Below, piece by piece: positions 42,048 to 52,199 of a DNA stretch of 64,000 bases. This DNA comes from Oceanobacillus sp. Castelsardo (lineage in GTDB: Bacteria > Bacillota > Bacilli > Bacillales > Amphibacillaceae): positions 62,001-126,000 of the forward strand of contig NZ_LYCS01000007.1 in the NCBI RefSeq assembly GCF_001659985.1, read 5' to 3'. How positions within the stretch are numbered: position 1 is the stretch's first letter; each line of letters opens with the position of its first letter. A program made the translations under genes and the position numbers. The notes beneath the pieces are model-generated. The model made no database searches and was not told where the DNA came from. It saw nothing but the letters and a program-made list of their open reading frames with translations.

Positions 42048-43079
42048 ATGATAAAAGCAGGCATAAAGTGGATGTTTTTGATCATCGGAACAACAATTGG
42101 GGCGGGGTATGCGTCGGGAAGGGAACTTTGGCAGTTTTTTGGCCATGAAAGTGGACTAGCCATTCTTTTGTTTGCTATCTTTTTTACCATTTGCTGTGCG
42201 GTCATTATGTATGTTAGTTACCATCATGAGTCTACTCAATATTTACCAGTTTTAAAGGATATTGTCGGAATACGTTTAACAAAGTTCTATGATATTATGA
42301 TCTTTTTCTATTTGTTTTCCGTCACTGTCGTGATGATTGCTGGAAGTGGGGCTACAGGACAAGCCTTTAACTTTTCCAAATGGTGGGGAATTGTCATCAT
42401 GGTGATAGCTCTAATTTTATTATTTATAAAAAATATAAATGGTTTGCTTTCTATTAATCTATTCATCCTACCCATTTTATTAGGTGGTTTAGTTTTTATT
42501 TTAATGAAGTTTATCATGGATCAAGATTTGAACTTGTTCTCACATTGGCATGAGCAACGAAACTGGACAGCGGCCTTTCCGTTTACCGCACTAAATATTT
42601 TACCTTTAATAGCAGTACTTGGTGCGGTAGGGGATAAGGTGAAAACAAAAGGGGAAATTTATATTGCAAGCATCGGTAGTGGAGTGATATTAGGTGCCAT
42701 CTCTTACATTTATAACAATAGTCTTATTCAAATTGCAGATGTGATTTTATTATATGAAATTCCATTGTTTGCCATACTGAAAGACTATCCGTTTGAAATT
42801 TTAGTGTTTATGTCTCTTATGCTTTGGTTTGCTATTTTAACAACTGCTGCGTCTGGTGTGTTAGGCATTGTGACACGTATACAAGAGTATTTTAACCAAC
42901 CATTTTCTTTACTTGTTATCGTAACACTTTTACTTATGATTCCCCTTACAACTTTCGGATTCTCTCAATTAATCAGTGTCTTATATCCAATATATGGTAT
43001 TTTAAATCTATATGTTTTAACACGATTGTTGTTATTCCCGTTATGGCATAGAAGGGATAAGCGAAATAAAATACGATAA
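42048..43079 (+). CDS. YkvI-family membrane protein (LeuT-like transporter)
   Basis: A 343-residue integral membrane protein with about ten hydrophobic helices. The start FLIIGTTIGAGYASGRELWQFFG is the unwound first helix seen in YkvI and related amino-acid transporters of the LeuT fold. The substrate is not known. TTGGAGGATATTAA gives the ribosome-binding site. Confidence 0.82.
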   Translation: MIKAGIKWMFLIIGTTIGAGYASGRELWQFFGHESGLAILLFAIFFTICCAVIMYVSYHHESTQYLPVLKDIVGIRLTKFYDIMIFFYLFSVTVVMIAGSGATGQAFNFSKWWGIVIMVIALILLFIKNINGLLSINLFILPILLGGLVFILMKFIMDQDLNLFSHWHEQRNWTAAFPFTALNILPLIAVLGAVGDKVKTKGEIYIASIGSGVILGAISYIYNNSLIQIADVILLYEIPLFAILKDYPFEILVFMSLMLWFAILTTAASGVLGIVTRIQEYFNQPFSLLVIVTLLLMIPLTTFGFSQLISVLYPIYGILNLYVLTRLLLFPLWHRRDKRNKIR

Positions 43080-43224
43080 TAAATCGATGAGCATTTCCAT
43101 TCGTTTTAAGTTATAATAAATATAATAGAAAAAAACCAGTAATAAGAAAAGTAAGGCTTCGTATGTCATGACGTAAGCCTTACTTCTATGTATTTAGCAG
43201 AATCACATTCATTGGCAGGTAAGA

Positions 43225-43297
43225 AATAATGTACGTGTATAAGTGAAACACAAGGCATTCACCAAACCCAATTAGCGAATGCCAAGTTTTCTAAGAA
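43225..43297. repeat. GGCATTCGCC-family element before yyzM
   Basis: AAGGCATTCACCAAACCC and TTAGCGAATGCCAAGTTTTC form an inverted repeat. Codons upstream of the true yyzM start in the open frame come from it. Confidence 0.75.
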
Positions 43298-43311
43298 AAG
43301 GAGTGGCTCAA

Positions 43312-43512
43312 TTGGTAGAAAAAGAATTCGGATTAAATGATGTAGTACAAATGAAGAAGCCTCATCCATGTGGAGAAAATAAATGGAAAATCATTCGTAT
43401 GGGCATGGATATTCGAATTAAATGTTTAGGTTGTGGACATAGCGTGATGCTCCCAAGAAGAGAGTTTACGAAAAAAATGAAAAAAGTGCTAGAAAGAGCA
43501 GAAACAGAATAA
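43312..43512 (+). CDS. yyzM: DUF951 small zinc-ribbon-like protein
   Basis: A 66-residue protein of the DUF951 family, found before ychF in most Bacilli. It has HPCG and CLGCGH, a likely metal or RNA-binding knuckle, and the PRREFTKKMKK end. The start is the TTG at 43312, eight bases after AAAGGAG; the frame extends to 43279 only through the repeat. Function is unknown. Confidence 0.88.
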   Translation: MVEKEFGLNDVVQMKKPHPCGENKWKIIRMGMDIRIKCLGCGHSVMLPRREFTKKMKKVLERAETE

Positions 43513-43699
43513 GGAAGAGATTGTTTTAGATAGACGATAATCTTACTAAAATGATAAAATAGCATAGTATAAGAGTGAAAAATTATAAATCGTCAGGTAA
43601 ATAAAGCAAAAATAGGTATAGGTATCATGCCTGTTTTTGCTTTTTGTTTATTTGTCTTTCTTCGTACTAATAATCTATAATTAGATTATCGAACGCGTT

Positions 43700-43820
43700 C
43701 TTAGAAAACTTGGCGTTCGCCGAGCCTTTGGGCGAATGCTTTAGTTGCACTTATGCAGATTTTTACGGTGGAGCGAGTAATGGGAGTCCCACCGTAAAAA
43801 TCTGCGATATGAAAGAATCC
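43700..43820. repeat. Repeat with a 17-bp perfect inverted repeat before ychF
   Basis: The left part is a GGCGAATGC-family element (GGCGTTCGCCGAGCC and GGGCGAATGC). The right part has a perfect 17-base inverted repeat, GCAGATTTTTACGGTGG at 43755 and its complement at 43789-43805, with a 17-base loop. It ends 33 bases before the ychF start, so it lies in the leader. Forty-three codons that seem to extend ychF come from here. Confidence 0.85.
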
Positions 43821-43838
43821 TTAAGGAGTGGAATTTTA

Positions 43839-44939
43839 ATGGCATTAACAGCAGGAATCGTGGGACTACCAAATGTGGGGAAATCGACATTATTTAATGC
43901 AATAACGCAAGCAGGGGCAGAAGCAGCAAACTATCCATTTGCTACTATTGATCCGAACGTAGGAATTGTAGAAGTTCCTGATGAGCGTTTAAATAAATTA
44001 ACGGAATTGGTGAAACCAAAGAAAACCGTACCGACCACTTTTGAATTTACTGATATTGCAGGTATTGTAAAGGGTGCTAGTAAAGGAGAAGGACTAGGAA
44101 ACCAATTTCTTTCACATATCCGTCAAGTGGATGCTATTTGCCAAGTTGTTCGTTGTTTTGAAGATGAAAATATTACCCATGTATCAGGTAAAGTAGATCC
44201 AATTGATGATATTGAAGTGATTAACTTAGAATTAATATTAGCGGATCTTGAAACGGTGAACAAACGTTATCAACGTGTTGAGAAGCTAGCAAAACAAAAA
44301 GATAAAGATGCTTTAGCAGAATTCGATGTTCTTGCTAAATTAAAAGTTGGTTTAGAAGAAGAAAAACCAGCTCGAGCATTAGAGTTTGGTGAAGAACAAT
44401 GGAAAATTGTAAAAGGATTACATCTATTAACAAGTAAACCAATTCTTTACGTAGCAAATGTTAGCGAAGATGAGGTGGCAGATGCCGATTCTAATAAAAA
44501 TGTACAATTAGTAAGAGATTATGCTGCTAAAGAAAATGCAGAGGTAATCGTCATTTGTGCAAGAATTGAAGAGGAAATTTCAGAATTAGAGCAAGAAGAA
44601 AAAGAAATGTTCCTTGAAGAATTAGGCATCAGTGAGTCTGGTTTGGATAAATTGATTAAAGCTTCCTATAGTCTATTAGGACTTGCAACATACTTTACTG
44701 CAGGTGAACAAGAAGTTCGTGCATGGACTTTTAGAAAAGGAATTAAAGCACCACAAGCAGCTGGAATTATTCATTCTGATTTTGAACGTGGGTTCATTCG
44801 TGCTGAAACTGTTTCTTATGAAGACCTTTTAGAAGCGGGTACTATGGGACATGCAAGAGAAAAAGGAAAAGTCCGCTTAGAAGGTAAGGAATATTTGGTT
44901 CAAGATGGGGATGTCATCCATTTCCGCTTTAATGTTTAA
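43839..44939 (+). CDS. ychF: Redox-regulated ATPase YchF
   Basis: Obg-family P-loop protein that prefers ATP and binds the ribosome. G1 is [16 protein letters not shown]3 is [12 protein letters not shown], and the TGS domain is at the C-terminus ([18 protein letters not shown] to HFRFNV). At 366 residues it has the normal length when started at the ATG at 43839, with AAGGAGTGG upstream. Confidence 0.96.
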   Translation: MALTAGIVGLPNVGKSTLFNAITQAGAEAANYPFATIDPNVGIVEVPDERLNKLTELVKPKKTVPTTFEFTDIAGIVKGASKGEGLGNQFLSHIRQVDAICQVVRCFEDENITHVSGKVDPIDDIEVINLELILADLETVNKRYQRVEKLAKQKDKDALAEFDVLAKLKVGLEEEKPARALEFGEEQWKIVKGLHLLTSKPILYVANVSEDEVADADSNKNVQLVRDYAAKENAEVIVICARIEEEISELEQEEKEMFLEELGISESGLDKLIKASYSLLGLATYFTAGEQEVRAWTFRKGIKAPQAAGIIHSDFERGFIRAETVSYEDLLEAGTMGHAREKGKVRLEGKEYLVQDGDVIHFRFNV

Positions 44940-45057
44940 TTTTAAATGCTTGAACTTCCCCTTAAGAATAATACGTAACATAAATTAGGATCTCTCGAAT
45001 ACTTGTCTTTTATAAAAAAGTTTGATATAATACATCATTGTGAGTAATTAGTCGAAA

Positions 45058-45105
45058 ATTGCTCCTTGCCCTTTTTTGAACAAAGAGGGCCGCTAAGACC
45101 AAAAG
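45058..45105 (+). promoter_or_regulatory. Possible S6:S18-binding leader
   Basis: Before rpsF lies a stem with arms GCCCTTTT and AGAGGGC, then GCCGCTAAGACC. A CCG within a stem-loop leader is the mark of the S6:S18 autoregulatory RNA described for rpsF operons. I judged this by eye without folding. Confidence 0.5.
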
Positions 45106-45117
45106 GAGGTGTAACGG

Positions 45118-45405
45118 ATGAGAAAATATGAAATCATGTACATCATCCGCCCAGACATGGAAGAGGAAGCTCAAAAAGGTTTAGTTGAGCGTTTCAACAC
45201 TGTTTTAACTGACAATGGGGCGGAGATTGAAAAAGTTCAAGAAGTAGGTAAAAAACGCCTAGCTTATGAAATTGAAGACTATCGTGATGGATATTATGTC
45301 TTGATTAACTTTAGTGGTGACGAGAAATCAGTTAATGAATTCGATCGTTTAGCTAAATTTAGTGATGATATTATTCGTCATATGGCAGTTCGAGAAGATG
45401 ATTAA
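45118..45405 (+). CDS. rpsF: 30S ribosomal protein S6
   Basis: A 95-residue ribosomal protein with the start [18 protein letters not shown] and the RNA-binding pieces [29 protein letters not shown] precedes the ATG. It is the first gene of the rpsF-ssb-rpsR operon. Confidence 0.98.
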   Translation: MRKYEIMYIIRPDMEEEAQKGLVERFNTVLTDNGAEIEKVQEVGKKRLAYEIEDYRDGYYVLINFSGDEKSVNEFDRLAKFSDDIIRHMAVREDD

Positions 45406-45423
45406 TAATAAGGAGTGGTTCTG

Positions 45424-45915
45424 ATGTTAAATCGTGTCGTATTAGTAGGCAGATTAACGAGGGATCCTGATTTACGTTATACACCAACTGGGGTTGCTGT
45501 TGCTAACTTTACTGTAGCGGTGAATCGCCCTTTTACGAATCAACAAGGAAATCGTGAAGCTGACTTTATTAATTGTGTTGCATGGCGCCGACAAGCTGAG
45601 AATCTAGCTAACTATATGAAAAAAGGAAGTATGGTTGGGGTAGATGGCCGCGTACAAACACGTAGTTATGATGGTCAGGATGGTAAAACTGTATATGTAA
45701 CAGAAATTTTAGCTGAAAGTATACAGTTCTTAGAATCAAAAGGTTCTTCCATGGGAGGACAAAGTGCACCAGGGTTTCAACAGAATCAGAATCAAAATCA
45801 GAACCAATTTCAGCCTAATCATAATCAGTTTCAACCAAACCAAAATCAACAAGAGGACCCATTCAGTAATAATGGGGAGCCGATTGATATATCAGATGAT
45901 GATTTACCATTCTAA
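45424..45915 (+). CDS. ssb: Single-stranded DNA-binding protein
   Basis: OB-fold protein coating single-stranded DNA in replication and repair. The N-terminal 105 residues ([20 protein letters not shown]) are the OB fold. A glutamine/asparagine-rich linker with repeated NQNQ and QFQPNHNQ follows. The acidic tip ends DDDLPF, the docking peptide for partner proteins. It starts at the ATG at 45424, after AAGGAGTGG. Its 163 residues are usual. Confidence 0.97.
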   Translation: MLNRVVLVGRLTRDPDLRYTPTGVAVANFTVAVNRPFTNQQGNREADFINCVAWRRQAENLANYMKKGSMVGVDGRVQTRSYDGQDGKTVYVTEILAESIQFLESKGSSMGGQSAPGFQQNQNQNQNQFQPNHNQFQPNQNQQEDPFSNNGEPIDISDDDLPF

Positions 45916-45962
45916 AGGATCGCATTTTAGAATGAATGAATTTAACGGAAGGAGTGTTCTAC

Positions 45963-46193
45963 ATGGCAGCTCGTCGTGGTCGTGCTAAGCGCCGTAAAGT
46001 TTGTTTCTTTACAGCTAACGGAATTACACACATCGATTATAAAGACGTTGACTTATTAAGACGTTTCATTTCTGAACGTGGAAAGATTCTTCCTCGTCGT
46101 GTAACTGGAACATCTGCAAAATACCAACGTAAATTAACAAGAGCAATCAAACGCGCTCGTCAAATGGCTTTATTACCATACGTTGCGGATTGA
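45963..46193 (+). CDS. rpsR: 30S ribosomal protein S18
   Basis: A 76-residue basic protein with [20 protein letters not shown]-type core and [30 protein letters not shown] precedes the ATG. It ends the rpsF operon, with a terminator right after it. Confidence 0.98.
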   Translation: MAARRGRAKRRKVCFFTANGITHIDYKDVDLLRRFISERGKILPRRVTGTSAKYQRKLTRAIKRARQMALLPYVAD

Positions 46194-46196
46194 TCA

Positions 46197-46236
46197 AAAA
46201 AACCTCTAATCAATAACATGATTAGAGGTTTTATTT
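46197..46236 (+). terminator. Terminator after rpsR
   Basis: AAAACCTCTAATCA and TGATTAGAGGTTTT form a long stem followed by ATTTC. Confidence 0.9.
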
Positions 46237-46276
46237 CGTTTAGGAAACTTTGCCATAAGGAAGGCAGCAATCAACT

Positions 46277-46768
46277 TTAATTTCTCTTTCTTGGATAGTG
46301 TAATATCATTCTACATAAAAGAACGATTGAATAAATAAAGGCTATCAATAAATAACTGTCATTTACTGTGAAAAATATGGAAATAATGGTGTATAGAAGA
46401 AATGGGATAGTAATGGTAAATGCAGTAATTTTCCATAATAAGGAGTAATGAAGTTTTCTATTTACTATTTTTGAAACTATTTTTCCAACGTATGACGTAA
46501 GAAAGATTACCCCAAACACTATAATCGTTAGTGGGAGATAATAAAAAATAAAAAAATAGATTAGTGTAAAAACGATATTCATATCTGATCCAAAGCTATC
46601 TAAGTCGGTTAAATTGTGGATGAAAGATGGAATGGAAGTAATGAGTAATATAAATAATATATAAAAGATAGCAATGTCTAATCCCACCCGATTAAGTTGA
46701 AACATGGCCTTTTTATTTGGAAGCTTTATACTATTTAAAAATACATTCCAGAAATTCATGAAGTTCAT
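46277..46768 (-). CDS. DUF1189-like membrane protein
   Basis: A 163-residue protein with four to five hydrophobic segments. The N-terminus (FWNVFLNSIKLPNKKAMFQL) resembles DUF1189 proteins. An internal ATG at 46759 has AGGAATG upstream and may be the real start. Function is unknown. It faces against the fork and stands alone. The 301-base gap after it (46769-47069) shows no gene. Confidence 0.6.
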   Translation of the reverse strand: MNFMNFWNVFLNSIKLPNKKAMFQLNRVGLDIAIFYILFILLITSIPSFIHNLTDLDSFGSDMNIVFTLIYFFIFYYLPLTIIVFGVIFLTSYVGKIVSKIVNRKLHYSLLWKITAFTITIPFLLYTIISIFFTVNDSYLLIAFIYSIVLLCRMILHYPRKRN

Positions 46769-47069
46769 TCCTATTCTATAAATTAATGATAGCTATATTA
46801 TAGTAGATTTCTTCGTTAAAATCGTATATAACCTCTTTATTTACATGTAATATTTTCCTAACATAGTGATTATGCTATTTACAAAATGTAACATTTAAAG
46901 TAATAGGGTTTTTGCGTTATAATGGAATGTAGGATTTAAAAGAAGAATAAAAATGAAACGGTTATATTTCCCCTCTAATTAGACAACAAATTCAGTAGTG
47001 TATGTTATTATATATAGGACTATTGAATAGGCGAATTTCCCTTTATAGAAGATTATTTGAGGTGCTATA

Positions 47070-48014
47070 ATGAATCAATCTAAAAAAATAACGGATGGAA
47101 CATTAATGATAGCCATCTATATGGTGCTATTATTTATTACTATCTTTGTTCCGTTTTTATCGATGATAAGTGTATTTTTGTTGCCAGTTCCTTTTGTTCT
47201 TTATGCAGCAAAATATAACTGGAAACCGTCCTTATTAATTTGGGTATTGGCTATTATATTTACTGTATTGTTTACATCTGTTTTCACTTTAGCAGTACCT
47301 ATCGTGATGGGGATCGGCGGAATTATAATTGGTAGTGCAATCTATCGAAACTTATCCGCATATGAAACATTAGCAAGAGGTGCATTCGGCTTTGTAATTG
47401 GATTGTTATTACTTTTTGTAGCGATTCAAGTCCTTTTCCAAGTTAACTTCATGGCGGAATTACGTACCATGGTTTCTGAATCTGTAGAAATGAGCACGGC
47501 CATTCTTGAAAGTGTAGGGATACAAGGCCAAACAGAACAGTTTCAGGAATTAATGGAAATGCAAATACAGTACTTTGTCGTTATTCTACCAGTGCTTCTA
47601 ATCGCAACGGCATTCCTGTTAGCTTTCATTAGCCAATGGATTAGTTATAAGCTGATAAATAGAATAGAGAAGGAGGATTTGTATTTCCCTCCATTTCGTA
47701 CGTTGCGTTTTCCTACAAGCATACTTGGGCTGTATTTGATTGTAATTATTTTTTCCCTTTTCGAACTAGACACATCCGGTATTGTATATTTAATCATCCA
47801 AAATGCGAATGTGGTACTTAGTTTCTTATTAGCGATACAAGGTTTTTCCTTTATTTTTTATTACACACATCATAAGAAATTACCAAAATTTATACCAATT
47901 TTGAGTGTTATACTTACGGTGTTACTTCCTATCATATTTTTAACTATCGTACGAATTATAGGTATATTTGATATTGGTTTTAATATGAGGGAACGCTTGA
48001 TGAGGAAAAAATAA
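47070..48014 (+). CDS. yybS: YybS-family membrane protein (DUF2232)
   Basis: A 314-residue protein with about eight membrane helices, in the YybS/DUF2232 family. The N-terminus KKITDGTLMIAIYMVLLF and the C-terminal ending LSVILTVLLPIIFLTIVRIIG are typical. It lies just upstream of gdpP, as in Bacilli generally, though here a repeat lies between them. Function is not established; the family fold resembles ECF transport components. Confidence 0.88.
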   Translation: MNQSKKITDGTLMIAIYMVLLFITIFVPFLSMISVFLLPVPFVLYAAKYNWKPSLLIWVLAIIFTVLFTSVFTLAVPIVMGIGGIIIGSAIYRNLSAYETLARGAFGFVIGLLLLFVAIQVLFQVNFMAELRTMVSESVEMSTAILESVGIQGQTEQFQELMEMQIQYFVVILPVLLIATAFLLAFISQWISYKLINRIEKEDLYFPPFRTLRFPTSILGLYLIVIIFSLFELDTSGIVYLIIQNANVVLSFLLAIQGFSFIFYYTHHKKLPKFIPILSVILTVLLPIIFLTIVRIIGIFDIGFNMRERLMRKK

Positions 48015-48033
48015 AAGACAGGTGCTTTAAAGT

Positions 48034-48130
48034 GCGTGTTCAAAAAGAAGGATAAAAAGGACCAAGGTCGGCTAAATCCGCTATCGCCAACTAGAAACGT
48101 CGAAGTGTCATTTTTACCGGATTTTTTGAA
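48034..48130. repeat. Shortened GTTCAAAAA-family element between yybS and gdpP
   Basis: GTTCAAAAAGAAGGATAAAA then GGACC at the left and CGAAGTGTCATTTTTACCGG at the right match the ends of 33886-34030, with most of the middle replaced or deleted (GTCGGCTAAATCCGC). Confidence 0.85.
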
Positions 48131-48155
48131 CAACCCCTTATAGGAGTTGAAATTT

Positions 48156-50129
48156 ATGCCGAATATCCAAAAGAAACCTACACTTAGCAAGCATTTATGG
48201 GTAATCTATACGTTATCCGTAATACTGCTCGTATTGATTTGGTATTACGAGTGGGTGTTAGGTGTTTTTATGACCATATTACTCATAGCTTCCCTATACT
48301 ATTCCATTCGGACGGAAAAAACGATGATAGATAAAACGGAAGCGTATATTTCAACGATTTCCCATCGGGTCAAGAAGGTAGGGGAAGAGGCACTTCTTGA
48401 AATGCCTTTTGGAATTATACTATTTAACGACGAGTACGATATTGAATGGTCTAATCCATATATGAATAAATTAAGTGAGAAAGACTCTATCGTAGGAGAA
48501 TCGTTGAATATCATTTCTGAACAATTAATCCCTATGATAAAAGAGGATAAAGAAGAAATTTTGGTAGAGTTAAATGAATTAAAGTTTCTCACTATCATAC
48601 GTAAAGAAGAAAAGTTATTATACTTTTTTGATCGAACGACGCAGGTGGAATTAAAAGCTAAATATGAAAATGATCAAACGATTTTAGCTGTTATCTTTTT
48701 AGATAATTACGAGGAAATCACTCAGAACATGGATGATACGGCTAAAAGCCAGTTGAACTCTGAAGTAACATCGGTATTAAATAATTGGGCTAATGAATAT
48801 GGTCTTTATTTAAAACGTACATCACAGGAACGTTTTTTAGCAGTTGGAACGAAAGAAATATTACAACAGTTAGAAAAGGTTAAATTTGATATTTTAGATG
48901 TCGTTCGTGAGCTAATAGGGGAACAGAATAATCCTGTTACCTTAAGCATAGGTGTAGGGACAGGTAATCTTCCTTTACCTGAATTAGGTAAGTTAGCACA
49001 ATCTTGCTTAGACCTTGCTTTAGGTCGTGGTGGTGACCAAGTTGCCATTAAAGATGAGTCTGGGAAAGTTCGTTTTTATGGCGGAAAAACAAATCCAATG
49101 GAAAAGCGGACACGAGTTAGGGCTAGAGTTATTTCCCATGCATTAACGGAGCTTGTAAAAACGAGTGATAATGTTATTATTATGGGCCATAAATCTCCGG
49201 ATATGGATTCATTAGGTTCTGCAATCGGCATTTTAAATATTGCTAAAGCGAACGATGCAAAAGGTTATATCATATTCGATCCAAATGATGTAGATACTGG
49301 AGTTCATCGTTTAATAGATGCCTTAAAAGACGATGAAGAACTGTGGCAACATTTTATAGAGCCATTTGAGGCAGAGGAGATTATAACAAGCCAAAGTCTT
49401 ATTGTTGTGGTAGATACGCATAAGCCATCTATGGTAGCTGATGCCAGTCTTTTAAATAAAACGGACAATACTGTGGTGATTGATCATCACCGAAGAGGAG
49501 AAGACTTTATCGGAAATCCGACATTAGTTTATATGGAGCCTTATGCCTCTTCTACTGCCGAGTTAGTTACGGAGTTATTAGAATATCAACCAAAGAGTTT
49601 GAAATTAAAAATGGTGGAAGCGACAGCCCTATTAGCTGGAATTATTGTTGATACGAAGAGCTTTACATTAAGAACAGGATCACGAACATTTGATGCAGCA
49701 TCTTATTTACGATCAAGAGGAGCTGATACTGTCCTCGTCCAACAATTTATGAAAGAAGACATTGATTTATATGTAAGACGTGCTAAGTTAATTGAACGTG
49801 CCGAGATTTTCAACGATAATATAGCTATAGCAAAAGCAGAGTCAGGGGAAGTATATGGCCCTGTGTTAATCGCACAAACTGCTGATACTTTACTTACGAT
49901 GACAGGCATTACTGCTTCCTTTGTCATATCAGAACGGGATGACGGTAGAATAGGAATAAGTGCCAGGTCATTAGGGAAAGTGAATGTACAAGTTATTATG
50001 GAAAAAATGAATGGTGGCGGTCATTTAACGAATGCGGCAACTCAGATAGAAGATACAACAATAGATGATGCTACCGAGTTTTTAAAAGATATTATAATGG
50101 AATATTTAGAGGGGAGAGAATCAAAATGA
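48156..50129 (+). CDS. gdpP: c-di-AMP phosphodiesterase GdpP
   Basis: Membrane-bound enzyme that hydrolyses c-di-AMP to pApA. Two N-terminal membrane helices (about residues 15-55) are followed by a PAS-like domain, a degenerate GGDEF domain and the DHH/DHHA1 phosphodiesterase. DHH motifs include [21 protein letters not shown] and [11 protein letters not shown]; the DHHA1 motif is [11 protein letters not shown]. The start is the ATG at 48156, nine bases after AGGAG. It overlaps rplI by four bases. Confidence 0.96.
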   Translation: MPNIQKKPTLSKHLWVIYTLSVILLVLIWYYEWVLGVFMTILLIASLYYSIRTEKTMIDKTEAYISTISHRVKKVGEEALLEMPFGIILFNDEYDIEWSNPYMNKLSEKDSIVGESLNIISEQLIPMIKEDKEEILVELNELKFLTIIRKEEKLLYFFDRTTQVELKAKYENDQTILAVIFLDNYEEITQNMDDTAKSQLNSEVTSVLNNWANEYGLYLKRTSQERFLAVGTKEILQQLEKVKFDILDVVRELIGEQNNPVTLSIGVGTGNLPLPELGKLAQSCLDLALGRGGDQVAIKDESGKVRFYGGKTNPMEKRTRVRARVISHALTELVKTSDNVIIMGHKSPDMDSLGSAIGILNIAKANDAKGYIIFDPNDVDTGVHRLIDALKDDEELWQHFIEPFEAEEIITSQSLIVVVDTHKPSMVADASLLNKTDNTVVIDHHRRGEDFIGNPTLVYMEPYASSTAELVTELLEYQPKSLKLKMVEATALLAGIIVDTKSFTLRTGSRTFDAASYLRSRGADTVLVQQFMKEDIDLYVRRAKLIERAEIFNDNIAIAKAESGEVYGPVLIAQTADTLLTMTGITASFVISERDDGRIGISARSLGKVNVQVIMEKMNGGGHLTNAATQIEDTTIDDATEFLKDIIMEYLEGRESK

Positions 50130-50572
50130 GAGTAATATTTCTTAAAGATGTTAAAGGAAAAGGTAAAAAAGGGGACGTAAAAAATGTTTCAGACGGTTAT
50201 GCACGTAATTTCCTATTAAAAAATAACCTAGCTGAAGAAGCAACTTCCGGTAATTTAAAAGCATTAGAAGCGAAAAAGAAAAAGGATGCTGCACTAGAAC
50301 AACAGGAGAAAGATGATGCAGTGGAATTAAAAGAGAAAATCGAGAATTTAACAGTAGAAATTAAGGCTAAATCAGGTGAAGGTGGTAGATTATTTGGTTC
50401 TATCACAAGTAAACAAATTGCAGATGTTTTAAATAAAAATTATGGATATCAAATCGATAAAAGGAAAATTGAGTTAAACCAACCAATCCGCTCTTTAGGA
50501 TACACGAATGTTCCAGTAAAATTACATCAAGAAGTATCTGGAACGATTAAAGTGCACGTTGCAGAACAATAA
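50126..50572 (+). CDS. rplI: 50S ribosomal protein L9
   Basis: A 148-residue protein with the L9 N-terminal signature [20 protein letters not shown] and a long central helix. It begins inside the gdpP stop (ATGA), so the two are translationally coupled. GGGGAGAG serves as ribosome-binding site. A terminator follows, so dnaC has its own promoter. Confidence 0.98.
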   Translation: MRVIFLKDVKGKGKKGDVKNVSDGYARNFLLKNNLAEEATSGNLKALEAKKKKDAALEQQEKDDAVELKEKIENLTVEIKAKSGEGGRLFGSITSKQIADVLNKNYGYQIDKRKIELNQPIRSLGYTNVPVKLHQEVSGTIKVHVAEQ

Positions 50573-50583
50573 AATGAAAAAAG

Positions 50584-50612
50584 GGAAATCGGCGTATTGC
50601 CGATTTCTTCTG
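50584..50612 (+). terminator. Terminator after rplI
   Basis: GAAATCGGC and GCCGATTTC form a nine-base stem followed by TTCTGTTCTT. Confidence 0.8.
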
Positions 50613-50710
50613 TTCTTGAAACACATTACCTTCCATATCATTGCATCTAATCAACCTTCAACTAAAAGATAACTTTCTAAGAAGAACTAAAGGGAGAGAA
50701 TAAGTAAACT

Positions 50711-52081
50711 ATGAGCCAAACATGGAATGAACGTACACCGCCTCATAATATGGAGGCTGAACAATCCGTTATCGGTGCTGTCTTTCTAGAACCTGAAGCC
50801 TTCTCTACAGCTTCAGAAAAATTAGTTCCCGAAGACTTTTATCGTGCAGCACACCAAAGAATTTTCGCAGCAATGATGACACTTGCAGATCGTGGAGAAC
50901 CAATAGATGTCATTACGGTTACGTCTTATTTACATGATGCTAAGCAACTAGATGAAGTTGGTGGAGTAGTTTATCTTACACAACTAGCTGAAAGTGTACC
51001 AACTGCGGCTAATATAGAATTTTATTGCAAAATTGTAGAAGAAAAGTCTCTTTTAAGACGTCTCATTCGAACAGCAACTGATATTGTGACTTCCAGTTTT
51101 GAAAAAGAAGATGATGTAGCAGATGTTTTGAATGATGCGGAAAAAGGAATATTAGAGGTTTCCAGCCGAAAAAACTCTGGTGCATTTAAATCTATTAAAG
51201 ATGTATTAATAGATGTTTATGATAATATTGAGAAATTACATCAGCAAAATGGGGATGTAACAGGTATACCAACTGGCTTTAGGGATTTGGATAAAATTAC
51301 TTCAGGTTTCCAACGAAATGATCTTATCATTATTGCAGCACGTCCATCAGTAGGTAAAACAGCATTTGCTCTGAATGTAGCGCAAAGTGTTGCCGTGAAT
51401 ACGGATGAAAATGTCGCGATATTTAGTCTGGAAATGGGTGCTGATCAATTGGTTCAACGTATGCTTTGTGCGGAGGGAAATATTGATGCCCAACGATTAC
51501 GTAATGGACATTTAGAGTCAGAAGACTGGATTAAATTAACGATGGCTATGGGGTCTTTGTCTAATGCAGGAATTTATATTGATGATTCCCCTGGTATACG
51601 GGTAAGTGAAATCCGTTCTAAATGTCGTCGTTTGAAACAAGAACATGGTCTAGGTATGATATTGATAGATTACCTGCAATTAATTCAGGGAAGCGGAAAA
51701 TCAGGAGAAAACCGTCAACAAGAAGTTTCTGAGATTTCGAGATCCCTAAAAGGATTAGCGCGTGAATTAAATGTGCCACTAATCGCATTATCACAGTTAT
51801 CTCGTGGAGTAGAATCACGTACAGATAAACGACCGATGATGTCTGACTTACGTGAATCAGGAAGTATTGAGCAGGATGCGGATATTGTTGGATTCTTATA
51901 TCGTGATGATTACTACGATAAGGAATCCGAAAAGCAAAATATCATTGAAATCATACTTGCGAAACAACGTAACGGCCCGGTCGGTACCGTTGAGCTTGCT
52001 TTTGTGAAAGAGTACAATAAATTCGTAGACTTAGATCATCGATATAATACAAGTGATATCCCACCTGTAGCAATGTCCTAA
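50711..52081 (+). CDS. dnaC: Replicative DNA helicase DnaC (DnaB homologue)
   Basis: Hexameric 5'-3' replicative helicase. The N-terminal DnaB_N domain starts MSQTWNERTPPHNMEAEQSVIGAV. The RecA-like domain has Walker A ARPSVGKTAFALN, the Walker B LILIDYLQLI and the arginine-rich LRESGSIEQDADIV. Its 456 residues equal the family length. AAAGGGAGAG precedes the start. Confidence 0.97.
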   Translation: MSQTWNERTPPHNMEAEQSVIGAVFLEPEAFSTASEKLVPEDFYRAAHQRIFAAMMTLADRGEPIDVITVTSYLHDAKQLDEVGGVVYLTQLAESVPTAANIEFYCKIVEEKSLLRRLIRTATDIVTSSFEKEDDVADVLNDAEKGILEVSSRKNSGAFKSIKDVLIDVYDNIEKLHQQNGDVTGIPTGFRDLDKITSGFQRNDLIIIAARPSVGKTAFALNVAQSVAVNTDENVAIFSLEMGADQLVQRMLCAEGNIDAQRLRNGHLESEDWIKLTMAMGSLSNAGIYIDDSPGIRVSEIRSKCRRLKQEHGLGMILIDYLQLIQGSGKSGENRQQEVSEISRSLKGLARELNVPLIALSQLSRGVESRTDKRPMMSDLRESGSIEQDADIVGFLYRDDYYDKESEKQNIIEIILAKQRNGPVGTVELAFVKEYNKFVDLDHRYNTSDIPPVAMS

Positions 52082-52082
52082 A

Positions 52083-52150
52083 TCAAAAGCGGGCGCTAGA
52101 GCTAGACGTGGCCATTCCTACGACAAGATTTAATAAGTTAAGTGTTTATA
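52083..52150. repeat. Dispersed repeat fragment after dnaC
   Basis: GCGGGCGCTAGAGCTAGACG then TGGCCATTCCT and a TTTAATAAGTTAAGTGTTTA tail, the same order as after rsmG (36863) and after htrA (59980). Confidence 0.75.
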
Positions 52151-52169
52151 CTCTTTTACCGAATAACAT

Positions 52170-52199
52170 AAAACAGCCTGAGTGATAGGCTGTTTTTTA
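52170..52199. terminator. Terminator between dnaC and cdaS
   Basis: AAACAGCCT and AGGCTGTTT with a seven-base loop and a T run on the plus strand. It lies at the converging ends of dnaC and cdaS. Confidence 0.85.

Noticed and set aside
43710-43838. 43-residue extension of YchF
   Set aside because: It covers the dispersed repeat and 17-bp hairpin; YchF family proteins start at the ATG at 43839.
45764-45988. 74-codon frame overlapping ssb
   Set aside because: It is another frame of the Q/N-rich linker of ssb.
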